NCBI GenBank assembly: GCA_043750035.1
Contig: JAYVCI010000196.1
Span: forward strand, 1-10,938
DNA: 10,938 bases
Origin: CANJUD01 sp043750035
GTDB taxonomy: Bacteria; Bacteroidota; Bacteroidia; UKL13-3
Direction: 5' to 3'
Part shown: positions 1 through 6,555 of the stretch, piece by piece
How positions within the stretch are numbered: the stretch's first letter is position 1
Layout of the letters: every line of letters begins with the position of its first letter
Made by a program: the position numbers and the translations under genes
Notes under the pieces: model-generated
Database searches by the model: none
What the model was told of the DNA's origin: nothing
What the model saw: only the letters and a program-made list of their open reading frames with translations

Positions 1-515
1 CCTGTTCCCCTTAGACCTATATTGGGTCTAAGTCCGAATCCATCTTCTTCCTGTATATTGATGCCAGGCACAGCACGAAGCGTACGGTTGATATCAGTAT
101 AGCTGAATTTTTGAATATCCTTCGGTGATATATAATGCCCCGATCCCGGGATTTCTTTTAGTCCATTGCTCCCATTGGTCATCACCATCACCTCGTTCAG
201 TGTGGATATAATCTCAGTTAAGTAGAAATTAATAATCACCGTCTCGCCTGCCTGTATTTGAACTTCTTTTTTAATGGTGTAATATCCCAGATTTGATGCC
301 ACAAGCGTATAGCTGCCGGGCTTTATTTGTTCAATGGTATAATTGCCATTCCCGTTAGTAACGGCTCCTGATTTTGTCTCTTCGAGATAAACATTTACAT
401 TGGGCATATTTGTAATGCTGTCAGTGTGTGTTATGTTTCCTTTTATAGTTCCTGTTTGTGCCTGCGTGAACGAAAACATGAAGGCTGTAAAAATTGTAAA
501 TACTAATGATCTCAT
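1..515 (-). CDS. FecA-like TonB-dependent outer-membrane receptor, N-terminal part (cut by window edge)
   Basis: Only the first 171 codons plus two bases are present; the gene continues past base 1. I translated it by hand from the ATG at 515-513. Residues 1-20 form a signal peptide (hydrophobic run ending FTQAQ). Residues 22-101 look like a carboxypeptidase-regulatory-like beta-sandwich (motifs GAVTNGNGNYTI, KPGSYTLVASNLGY), the usual N-terminal extension of Bacteroidota receptors. LNEVMVM at 106-112 is a TonB-box-like segment. From about 120 the plug domain begins, with DINRTLRAVPGINIQEEDG and then GLRPNIGLRGT (161-171), a signature I associate with FecA-type ferric citrate/siderophore receptors. 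The full family is usually 750-850 residues, so most of the plug and the barrel lie outside. The Fur-like operator in its promoter supports an iron role. The exact substrate cannot be told from this part. Confidence 0.9.
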   Translation of the reverse strand, partial: MRSLVFTIFTAFMFSFTQAQTGTIKGNITHTDSITNMPNVNVYLEETKSGAVTNGNGNYTIEQIKPGSYTLVASNLGYYTIKKEVQIQAGETVIINFYLTEIISTLNEVMVMTNGSNGLKEIPGSGHYISPKDIQKFSYTDINRTLRAVPGINIQEEDGFGLRPNIGLRGT

Positions 516-563
516 TGATAGTGTGTAATTTGTATTATAGTGTGTGCTTTTTTTTTATCGGTG

Positions 564-594
564 CAAAAATATTGTTTAGAATCATTCTAAACAA
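564..594 (-). promoter_or_regulatory. Bacteroidota-type promoter of the TonB receptor gene
   Basis: Read on the minus strand, a -33 TTG (594-592) is followed after 20 bases by TATTTTTG (571-564), which matches the -7 consensus TAnnTTTG of the Bacteroidota primary sigma factor. Transcription would start near 557, giving a leader of about 40 bases before the ATG at 515. The position relative to the start codon and the overlapping palindrome make this more than a chance AT-rich match. Confidence 0.7.
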
Positions 595-597
595 TAT
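569..597. promoter_or_regulatory. Fur-family-like operator, perfect 29-bp palindrome over the receptor promoter
   Basis: Two perfect 14-base arms (ATATTGTTTAGAAT and its complement) flank one central base at 583. The core TTAGAAT-C-ATTCTAA has the 7-1-7 layout and AATnATT centre typical of Fur/PerR-family boxes. It covers the space between the -33 and -7 elements and overlaps both, the classical place for a repressor. Which family member binds (Fur, PerR, Zur or another) is inference; the FecA-like target favours iron-dependent Fur. Confidence 0.7.
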
Positions 598-987
598 AAA
601 AGTAGTAATTTTCTACAGAAAAATACAACCCTTTGAACATGAGGAGTTAATATTTTTGAGGAGTTAATTTTCTAAAAGCTGTGCTGTGATTTTTTTAAGG
701 CTAAGATTGCTTGCGTGTATGGCCCAGACAATTTTCCAAAACAACCAATTACAAAAGAAAAAATGACAAAATGCTAAGACGAGCTTTGATTTTTATAGTG
801 TTTCCCACTAGCCAATATATCTTATACCAATTCTAAACTCGATTAAAATGTGATGATTTGCATAAAGCAAAGACAATATTTTTTAAATTTTTGTTATCAC
901 AAATAATCAAAAATAGGCTCAAGTTTAATGCTAGCAAAAATAGCCAAACGCTGTTTTAGCAGCATTCCCAAATAAAATAAAAATCGA
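598..987. other. Non-coding stretch between two minus-strand genes
   Basis: About 390 AT-rich bases hold no convincing gene on either strand. It should contain the transcription end of the 988-2508 gene, but I see no GC-rich hairpin with a T run. Two small structures are visible: an imperfect tandem repeat, GAGGAGTTAAT at 641-651 and again at 658-668 (17-base period), and a short hairpin TAGTG-tttcc-CACTA at 796-810. Neither can be given a function from sequence. Confidence 0.5.
641..674. repeat. 17-base-period tandem repeat, two copies
   Basis: GAGGAGTTAAT occurs at 641-651 and at 658-668, each followed by a T-rich tail (TATTTTT and TTTCT). It lies about 45 bases upstream of the receptor's Fur-like operator. 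It could be an accessory binding site or chance duplication. Confidence 0.4.
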
Positions 988-2508
988 TTAATTCTTTACA
1001 ATTTTATACAATTGTTTTTCGCCGTTTTGCAATTGTGCTTCTATCATATATATACCTTGTGCCAAGTGGCCAAAACCTTTAAAATCGAACTGGTTCAGGC
1101 CCTTCACAGCATTTGCACTTTGGGTATATATGAGTTTGCCGCTCATATCTAATAACCTAAAATCAATACGCATATTGTTGGTCATATTATATAACATGGC
1201 AAAATTATCGTTATAAGGATTGGGCAATAGTTTTACGCTTTCCATGGTAACACTGGCAGTTGCATTGCCCTGAACTTGCAATGATTTTATACCTGTGCTT
1301 TGTGTTTTACCATCAATGTCAACTTCTTTTATGCGATAATACACATAAGGAACATTTGTGTTCATCATATTTTGCAATACCATTTTGTCGTCGAATGAAT
1401 AATTGGTATTGGTATTGGTATTTTTTAATGCGGAAATGGTTCCAATAGTTTCAAAATGTATTGCGTCAAAACTTCTTTCCACTTCAAAATGACTTGCATT
1501 ATATTGTGTTGCCGTACCCCAAGTTATATGTGCATCCAGGTTTTGTTTTTCTATATCGAAACCAAAGAACACTACAGGTAAGGGGGAGCCCGTGCTGCCC
1601 AGACCAAAAGGCGTATTGCTAAATGTAGAAAGCCCACTGCGTGACCGTGTGTAAGGATTGCTACCACTTGCAGCACCACCATTGGGATTTAATATCCAAC
1701 CACCATTATAAAAAGCGATAGCACTATTGCTTCGCACAAATGAACCATCTTCATCGGCCGCATTCCATTGCAAAGTGAGTGCTACATTGCTACCACCACC
1801 TGTGGCTTCGTTTATAACCCAAGTGCGATCTACTTCTTCGCTGCTACTTAAAGCACCACCACCTCCCACACCTCCTGAATAGCTATTATATATAGTAGGA
1901 TAAACTTTTACTGAAAAATTATCTTTGGTGCCGGTTGTATTGTTAATGCTGGCTGGATTGTATGAAGTGGTGCTATTGCCAACAGGGAAATCAATGGTGC
2001 CTGTGCGGCCTGTGACCCCGATACCGTTTTGTATTAAGTTTCCTGTTCCATTGGTAACTACATATTTACTGGATGTATAATTGGTAATGGTTGCGGCCTC
2101 ATCCAAACTAATATTGTTTGAGCCCAATACCAGCTTGCCCGCTTGAAAATCGAGATTGAACATGACCACCGCAGGGGTAGTAAGTGTGGCATTGGCTGCG
2201 TTATTGATTATTAGATTTTGAACACTGTCGCCACCCATATCAAGTACTTGGGGCGAGGAGCCCATTAGTTCAATGGTGCCACTTCCCTTTAGCGAAGCTT
2301 GATTGGTTAAATTGCCATTTATGGTAAAGCTCCCTGCATTTTGTATCAAACTTCCAGGATGGTTTACCACATTGCCATTTGCATGCAAAATAGTACCGGG
2401 ACTAATAAAAATAGTTGCACCTTGGTTGTGCAGGTCTTGAGCCATAATGGGCAGTGCCACAGCAAAAAGAAAGGTAGCAAAAAGCATGTTGGTAATTCTG
2501 GTTTTCAT
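988..2508 (-). CDS. Secreted protein with T9SS type A C-terminal sorting domain
   Basis: This 506-residue protein has a Sec signal peptide (residues 1-23, basic MKTR then a hydrophobic stretch, probable cleavage at IMA|Q). Residues 24-200 are rich in N, G, T and short beta-strand units (SLIQNAGSFTINGNLTNQ, GSGTIELMG), resembling a beta-helix or adhesin-like repeat region. A Gly-rich linker (GGVGGGG, 212-218) follows. PVVFFGFDIEKQNLDAHITW with HFEVERSFD (311-347) is the Fn3-like module common just before the sorting domain in Bacteroidota secreted proteins. Residues about 425-506 are the type A Por sorting domain: LLPNPYNDNF, LLDMSGKLIY, GIYMIEAQL, ending KIVKN. It should be exported by Sec, carried across the outer membrane by the type IX system, and cleaved at the C-terminus. 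I see no catalytic motif, so the function is unknown; a surface structural or adhesive role is a guess. The start is fixed by the signal peptide and the promoter upstream. Confidence 0.9.
   Translation of the reverse strand: MKTRITNMLFATFLFAVALPIMAQDLHNQGATIFISPGTILHANGNVVNHPGSLIQNAGSFTINGNLTNQASLKGSGTIELMGSSPQVLDMGGDSVQNLIINNAANATLTTPAVVMFNLDFQAGKLVLGSNNISLDEAATITNYTSSKYVVTNGTGNLIQNGIGVTGRTGTIDFPVGNSTTSYNPASINNTTGTKDNFSVKVYPTIYNSYSGGVGGGGALSSSEEVDRTWVINEATGGGSNVALTLQWNAADEDGSFVRSNSAIAFYNGGWILNPNGGAASGSNPYTRSRSGLSTFSNTPFGLGSTGSPLPVVFFGFDIEKQNLDAHITWGTATQYNASHFEVERSFDAIHFETIGTISALKNTNTNTNYSFDDKMVLQNMMNTNVPYVYYRIKEVDIDGKTQSTGIKSLQVQGNATASVTMESVKLLPNPYNDNFAMLYNMTNNMRIDFRLLDMSGKLIYTQSANAVKGLNQFDFKGFGHLAQGIYMIEAQLQNGEKQLYKIVKN
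1403..1422. repeat. In-frame hexamer repeat (TTGGTA)x3 inside the T9SS cargo gene
   Basis: Three perfect copies of TTGGTA at 1403-1408, 1409-1414 and 1415-1420, plus two further matching bases, encode the alternating NTNTNTN segment at residues 363-369. A change in copy number would add or remove two residues without a frameshift, so it can vary a loop length but not switch the gene off. Confidence 0.7.
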
Positions 2509-2534
2509 ATTATAAGGAATTTAATTAAGTTGGA

Positions 2535-2564
2535 CAAATGTAAAACATAATTTTAAAATAACAA
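2535..2564 (-). promoter_or_regulatory. Bacteroidota-type promoter of the T9SS cargo gene
   Basis: On the minus strand a TTG (2564-2562) is separated by 19 bases from TACATTTG (2542-2535), a full match to the TTG-N19-TAnnTTTG Bacteroidota consensus. Transcription would begin near 2528, leaving a leader of about 20 bases before the ATG at 2508-2506. No operator-like palindrome overlaps it, so the gene may be constitutive or controlled elsewhere. Confidence 0.75.
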
Positions 2565-2828
2565 ACCCAAATATACGAATGAGGGGTTTTTATTTATGAA
2601 TGATGGGGTTTAATTGGTGGATGGGGATTTGTGTCCTGAATAGGATTCGGGAGGGTATTGCGAGATTTTAATTATATATGTACTTTAATAAAAGTGAAAT
2701 ATATAGAAATAAAGTTGGGATTTCAAAATCGGAGGTCTCGAGATTGAAATTCTAGGATAATGTAGAATCTGAAGAATATAATACAAAATGATTGGGAAAA
2801 AAGGTGAAATATACCCTCAGAAATAAGT

Positions 2829-2861
2829 GAATTATGTAATTTTTTTATAGAATTATGTAAT
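2829..2861. repeat. 12-base direct repeat
   Basis: GAATTATGTAAT occurs at 2829-2840 and again at 2850-2861, with a 21-base period, close to two helical turns. That spacing would put two bound proteins on the same face of the DNA, but the AT-rich setting makes chance possible. It lies about 180 bases upstream of the operon start. Confidence 0.45.
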
Positions 2862-2914
2862 ACTTTAACTTGAAAGAAACTAATCTTTGCGAGGTTGTGT
2901 ACACTAAAATATAT

Positions 2915-2932
2915 AACTGATAGTAATCAGTT
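2915..2932 (+). other. Small hairpin followed by T-rich sequence
   Basis: AACTGAT (2915-2921) and ATCAGTT (2926-2932) can pair around the loop AGTA, followed by TTTATATT. On the plus strand it resembles a weak intrinsic terminator or a leader structure. With seven mostly AT pairs it is a poor terminator, and no gene precedes it on that strand, so its role is open. Confidence 0.3.
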
Positions 2933-2938
2933 TTTATA

Positions 2939-2966
2939 TTGACTAGGGTCACTAACTCTATGCGTG
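2939..2966 (+). promoter_or_regulatory. Weak candidate promoter for the six-gene operon
   Basis: TTG at 2939-2941 is followed after 17 bases by TATGCGTG (2959-2966), which keeps the TA and the final TG of TAnnTTTG but misses two T positions. Transcription would start near 2973, about 65 bases before the first start codon. It is the best candidate I found on this strand, but the match is poor, and an alternative sigma factor may be used. Confidence 0.2.
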
Positions 2967-3039
2967 GAAATGTGAAATATTGCATATCTAAATATAGATG
3001 AAACTGGTTGATAAAAACACATAAAAAACTACGATATAA

Positions 3040-3906
3040 ATGAAACAACAAAATCAAATATTTATTACTAAGGCATCTGGTGAGAATGTTGCTTTTTCAG
3101 AATCAAAATTACGAAATTCATTGCTGCGAGCAGGAGCAAGCGATGAACAAATAGCTATAATAGTAGCTCAGGTATCCAAAAAATTATACCCGGGTATTTC
3201 TACCCAAAAAATCTATCGCATGGCGTTAAGTCTTCTTAAGCAAGGTACTAAACCTGTTGCTGCTAAATACCAATTAAAAAGAGCAATTATGGAGCTTGGG
3301 CCTTCGGGTTTTCCATTTGAAAAATATATAGGAGAAATTTTAAGGAATCAAGGCTATCTGGTTAAAGTTGGAGAGATTGTTAAGGGGCAATGTGTAAATC
3401 ATGAAATAGATGTGATAGCTGAAAAAGGCGAACAGCATTTTATGATTGAATGTAAATATCACAATCAACCAGGAACTGTATGTGATGTAAAAATACCATT
3501 ATATATACAAGCACGTTTTAAAGATGTAGAAGCTGCATGGGTAAAAATTCCAGGACACGGAACTAAATTTCACCAGGGATGGGTAGTTACCAATACAAGG
3601 TTTACAGATGATGCACTGCAATATGGAAATTGTGCAGGATTGAAATTACTGGGATGGGATTACCCTGCAAAAGACAGTTTGAAAGATCTAATAGATACGC
3701 TCGGCCTTTATCCCATTACCTGTCTTACTACACTTACTAAAACAGAAAAACAAAGCTTGTTGGATAGAAAAATTGTGCTTTGCAAAGAGTTATGTGATAA
3801 TGAGCAATACTTAGTTCAGGCAGGTGTAAAGCAAACAAGAATTAAAGCTGTTTTGCAGGAAGGAAATCAGTTATGTCAACATTTGATTAAAAATGAAAAG
3901 CAATAA
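3040..3906 (+). CDS. ATP-cone domain protein with Mrr-like restriction endonuclease domain
   Basis: This 288-residue cytosolic protein joins two domains. Residues about 6-92 form an ATP-cone (FITKASGENVAFSESKLRNS at the start, then AAKYQLKRAIMELG), the nucleotide-binding regulatory module known from ribonucleotide reductase and NrdR. Residues about 93-205 resemble the Mrr/type IV restriction endonuclease fold: FEKYIGEILRNQGY, then HEIDVIA with D124, then MIECKYH with E137 and K139, and a later YIQARF. These give the D...E-x-K catalytic set of PD-(D/E)XK nucleases. The C-terminal 80 residues are helical and may hold a helix-hairpin-helix-like element (LVQAGVKQTRIKAVL). No methyltransferase or specificity subunit is nearby, so it is not a conventional restriction system. 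The design suggests a nuclease gated by (d)ATP levels; that is inference. It is the first gene of the operon, and its last 14 bases overlap the next gene. Confidence 0.8.
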   Translation: MKQQNQIFITKASGENVAFSESKLRNSLLRAGASDEQIAIIVAQVSKKLYPGISTQKIYRMALSLLKQGTKPVAAKYQLKRAIMELGPSGFPFEKYIGEILRNQGYLVKVGEIVKGQCVNHEIDVIAEKGEQHFMIECKYHNQPGTVCDVKIPLYIQARFKDVEAAWVKIPGHGTKFHQGWVVTNTRFTDDALQYGNCAGLKLLGWDYPAKDSLKDLIDTLGLYPITCLTTLTKTEKQSLLDRKIVLCKELCDNEQYLVQAGVKQTRIKAVLQEGNQLCQHLIKNEKQ

Positions 3907-6547
3907 AAAACATATAAATTACCATGCTGTTTCAGGAGAGGATGCCTTATCGCAGATGCAGAGTAATGGCTCTGACGGCCTTACTGCCAAAGAAGCTGAG
4001 CTGCGTTTAAAAAAATATGGAGAGAATAAAATCAGTGATGAAAAAAAGCAAAGTCTGATACTTATTTTTCTTTCTCAATTCAAAAGCCCCATTGTTTACT
4101 TGCTTCTTTTTGCGGCAGGTCTTTCTTTTTATTTTAAGGAATGGCTGGATGGCTCTGCAATTATTATCGTAATTTTTATCAATTCTTTCATCGGGTTTTA
4201 TATGGAGTTTCAGGCGGTGAGGTCTATGGACGCCTTGAAAAAATTAACAATTGTTCCTGCCAAAATACTTCGCGATGGAAAGCTTTCAGAACATGATTCG
4301 ATAAATATAGTTCCCGGTGATATTATATATGTGGAAGCTGGCGATATGATATCTGCTGATGCCAGAATTTTACGTGATACACAACTTCAGGTTGATGAAT
4401 CTGCCCTAACGGGAGAATCTATCCCAGTTGAAAAGAAAAATGAAGTGCTGCCTGAAGAAACACCTTTGGCTGAACGCTTGAATATGTTATACAAGGGAAC
4501 GCATCTCACCAAAGGAAATGTATATGCTTTGGTAACCGGAACAGGAATGGATACAGAGCTGGGTCAGGTGGCATTGTTGGTAGAGAGAGCCGACCAATCT
4601 ATAACACCTTTAGAAAAGAAGCTGGAAGTTTTCAGCAAAAAATTGATGGCCATAACCCTGGTGCTTGTTGTTGTCATTTTTGTGGCCGGCTTGCTCAATG
4701 GGAAAGAGTTAATAGAAATGCTCACCACATCTATAGCACTTGCGGTTGCAGCCATTCCCGAAGGTTTGCCCATAGTAGCTACGCTTGCATTGGCCCAGGG
4801 CATGCTGAGGATGGCGAGGCATAAAGTAATCGTTAAGAAATTATCAGCAGTTGAAACCCTTGGGGGCACCAATATTATTTGCACTGACAAAACAGGAACA
4901 CTTACCGAAAATAAAATTAAAGTATCACAAGTAATTGCAGAAGGTATGCTATGGAATGAAGGTGATACTAACGACTCACCCACGTTTGATATGATGAAGA
5001 AACTGGCGATACTTTGTAATACTGCTGAATTGAAACAGAAGGGAAAGGGGTGGAAAGAAATTGGTGATCCACTGGAAACCGGTTTGTTAAAATTTGCAAT
5101 AGAACAAGGCGAAGATATTGATGCTGTTCGTAAGGAATTTCCAAAAGTAAATGAAGAACCTTTTTCTTCTGAAACAAAAATGATGGCTACCATGCACAAG
5201 CATGAAAATAAACTAATAGTATACGCCAAAGGTGCGGTAGAAGAACTGGTGAAACACAGTACAAATATATTATCAGAAAAAGAAGTAAAAACATTTGACG
5301 ACACTACAAAAAAACATTGGCTTGATGAAGCGGAAAAACTTGCTTCTTCTGGGCTGCGTATAATTGCTGGAGCATATAAGGAATGTAATAACGAACAGGA
5401 AAAAAACATTGGCAAGGAACTTACATTTATCGGATTATATGGAATGATGGACCCTCCCCGCAAAGAAGTATATAAAGCCCTTGAAGAATGCCGTGCAGCA
5501 GGGATAAGAGTGATGATGATTACTGGAGATCACCCGGCCACAGCAAAAAATATAGGGAATGAATTGGGCATTTTGGAAAAAGATGCTGAAGTGATGGTAG
5601 GTTCAAAAATGAAAGCCTACGAATCGTTGTCAGCCGCTGATAAAAAACAATGGGCCAATACTTCCGTTTTTGCAAGGGTAAGTCCAAAACAAAAACTTGA
5701 CCTTATAACAGTATTACAAGAAAAAGGGAATGTAGTGGGAATGACGGGCGATGGTGTGAATGATGCACCTGCATTAAAGAAAGCTGATATTGGTATTGCC
5801 ATGGGCCAGCGGGGTACCCAGGTAGCACAGGAAGTGGCCGATATGATATTGAAAGATGATTCGTTTAAATCTATTGTTACCGCTATCAAACAAGGTAGAA
5901 TAATTTTTGAGAATATACAGAAATTCGTAATTTTTCTTTTATCCTGCAACCTGAGTGAACTATTGGTAATTGCCACCGCATCCATTTTTAGTCTACATTT
6001 TCAACTCTTTCCATTACAAATACTTTTTATTAATCTTATTACAGATGTTCTTCCAGCTCTTGCATTGGGCGTAATTGAGGGTAATGATGCTATCATGAAA
6101 GAGAAGCCTAAGTCAGCATCAGCTCCTATCATTGATTCAAAAAAATGGGTAACAATTATTTTCTATGCTGTTGTTATAGCTATTACAAGCGTTGGTGGTG
6201 TTTTGGCAAGTCATTATACCATTCATCAATCTGAGGGTTGGAACCCGCTGTTGTGCAATAATATTCTTTTCTTCTCACTTGTATTCACCCAGTTGCTTCA
6301 TGTATTGAACATGGGCAAAACCGGCACTAATTATTTCAAATCAGAAGTGTTCAGAAATCGTTATGTATGGTTAGCTATCATAAGCAGCCTAATAATCCTG
6401 ATAGGTTTATACCTTATTGAACCAGTAAGAACAGTACTATCAATATATCCTATGTCAACAGCAGATTGGATGATAACTATAAGTTCGGCAATTACCGCTA
6501 TGGTTATAATACAAATTGCAAAAATATTAAAAATTGTTAAACAATAA
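3893..6547 (+). CDS. P2-type cation-transporting ATPase (Ca2+-ATPase-like)
   Basis: An 884-residue inner-membrane ion pump, full length for the family. It has an N-terminal cation-ATPase domain (HAVSGEDALSQM, about 11-70), an actuator TGES at 173-176, a TM4 motif PEGLP (289-293), the phosphorylated Asp D332 in DKTGT, TGDHPATA at 544-551 and the hinge TGDGVNDAPALKKADIG from 618. Ion-site residues follow SERCA: E290 (E309), N686 and E689 in TM5 (N768, E771), and N714, T717, D718 in TM6 (N796, T799, D800). In TM8, FTQLLHVLN carries Gln at about 800 where SERCA has E908, as I recall for plasma-membrane Ca2+ pumps. No CxxC or CPC motif is present, so a heavy-metal pump is unlikely. Ca2+ export is the best guess; other cations (Mn2+, Na+) are possible. 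The ATG lies inside the end of the preceding gene (14-base overlap), implying translational coupling. Confidence 0.92.
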   Translation: MKSNKKHINYHAVSGEDALSQMQSNGSDGLTAKEAELRLKKYGENKISDEKKQSLILIFLSQFKSPIVYLLLFAAGLSFYFKEWLDGSAIIIVIFINSFIGFYMEFQAVRSMDALKKLTIVPAKILRDGKLSEHDSINIVPGDIIYVEAGDMISADARILRDTQLQVDESALTGESIPVEKKNEVLPEETPLAERLNMLYKGTHLTKGNVYALVTGTGMDTELGQVALLVERADQSITPLEKKLEVFSKKLMAITLVLVVVIFVAGLLNGKELIEMLTTSIALAVAAIPEGLPIVATLALAQGMLRMARHKVIVKKLSAVETLGGTNIICTDKTGTLTENKIKVSQVIAEGMLWNEGDTNDSPTFDMMKKLAILCNTAELKQKGKGWKEIGDPLETGLLKFAIEQGEDIDAVRKEFPKVNEEPFSSETKMMATMHKHENKLIVYAKGAVEELVKHSTNILSEKEVKTFDDTTKKHWLDEAEKLASSGLRIIAGAYKECNNEQEKNIGKELTFIGLYGMMDPPRKEVYKALEECRAAGIRVMMITGDHPATAKNIGNELGILEKDAEVMVGSKMKAYESLSAADKKQWANTSVFARVSPKQKLDLITVLQEKGNVVGMTGDGVNDAPALKKADIGIAMGQRGTQVAQEVADMILKDDSFKSIVTAIKQGRIIFENIQKFVIFLLSCNLSELLVIATASIFSLHFQLFPLQILFINLITDVLPALALGVIEGNDAIMKEKPKSASAPIIDSKKWVTIIFYAVVIAITSVGGVLASHYTIHQSEGWNPLLCNNILFFSLVFTQLLHVLNMGKTGTNYFKSEVFRNRYVWLAIISSLIILIGLYLIEPVRTVLSIYPMSTADWMITISSAITAMVIIQIAKILKIVKQ

Positions 6548-6555
6548 TACACAAT

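Larger units (their letters stand above)
2565..3039. other. Non-coding divergent intergenic region
   Basis: About 475 AT-rich bases lie between the leftward T9SS gene and the rightward operon. I find no credible gene. Contents: a hairpin-forming pair ATTCTA/TAGAAT (2749-2768), a 12-base direct repeat (2829-2861), a small hairpin (2915-2932), and only a weak promoter candidate for the operon. The region is longer than needed for two promoters; no riboswitch or RNA family is recognisable to me. Confidence 0.5.

Noticed and set aside
10..32. Inverted repeat CTTAGACC / GGTCTAAG near the left edge
   Set aside because: It lies within the receptor coding sequence and encodes the conserved LRPNIGLR plug motif, so protein constraint explains it.
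796..810. Hairpin TAGTG/CACTA as terminator of the T9SS gene
   Set aside because: The stem has only five pairs and sits about 180 bases past the stop codon; it is too weak to call a terminator.
3030..3037. TTG (3008-3010), 19 bases, TACGATAT as operon promoter
   Set aside because: Spacing fits, but the -7 half lacks TTTG and transcription would start inside the coding sequence at 3040.
2845..3057. A 70-codon open frame on the minus strand in the intergenic region
   Set aside because: It overlaps the start of the ATP-cone gene, has AT-driven residue composition (Y, L, F, I) and no recognisable motif. No promoter or neighbour supports it.
3040..3906. A restriction-modification or other phage-defence locus
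   Set aside because: Only the Mrr-like domain hints at this. There is no methyltransferase, specificity subunit, integrase or other defence gene, and the downstream genes are metabolic.
4564..5463. A 299-codon open frame on the minus strand
   Set aside because: It lies entirely inside and antisense to the P-type ATPase gene, whose motifs are intact across it. The antisense translation is Ser-rich and lacks any recognisable domain.
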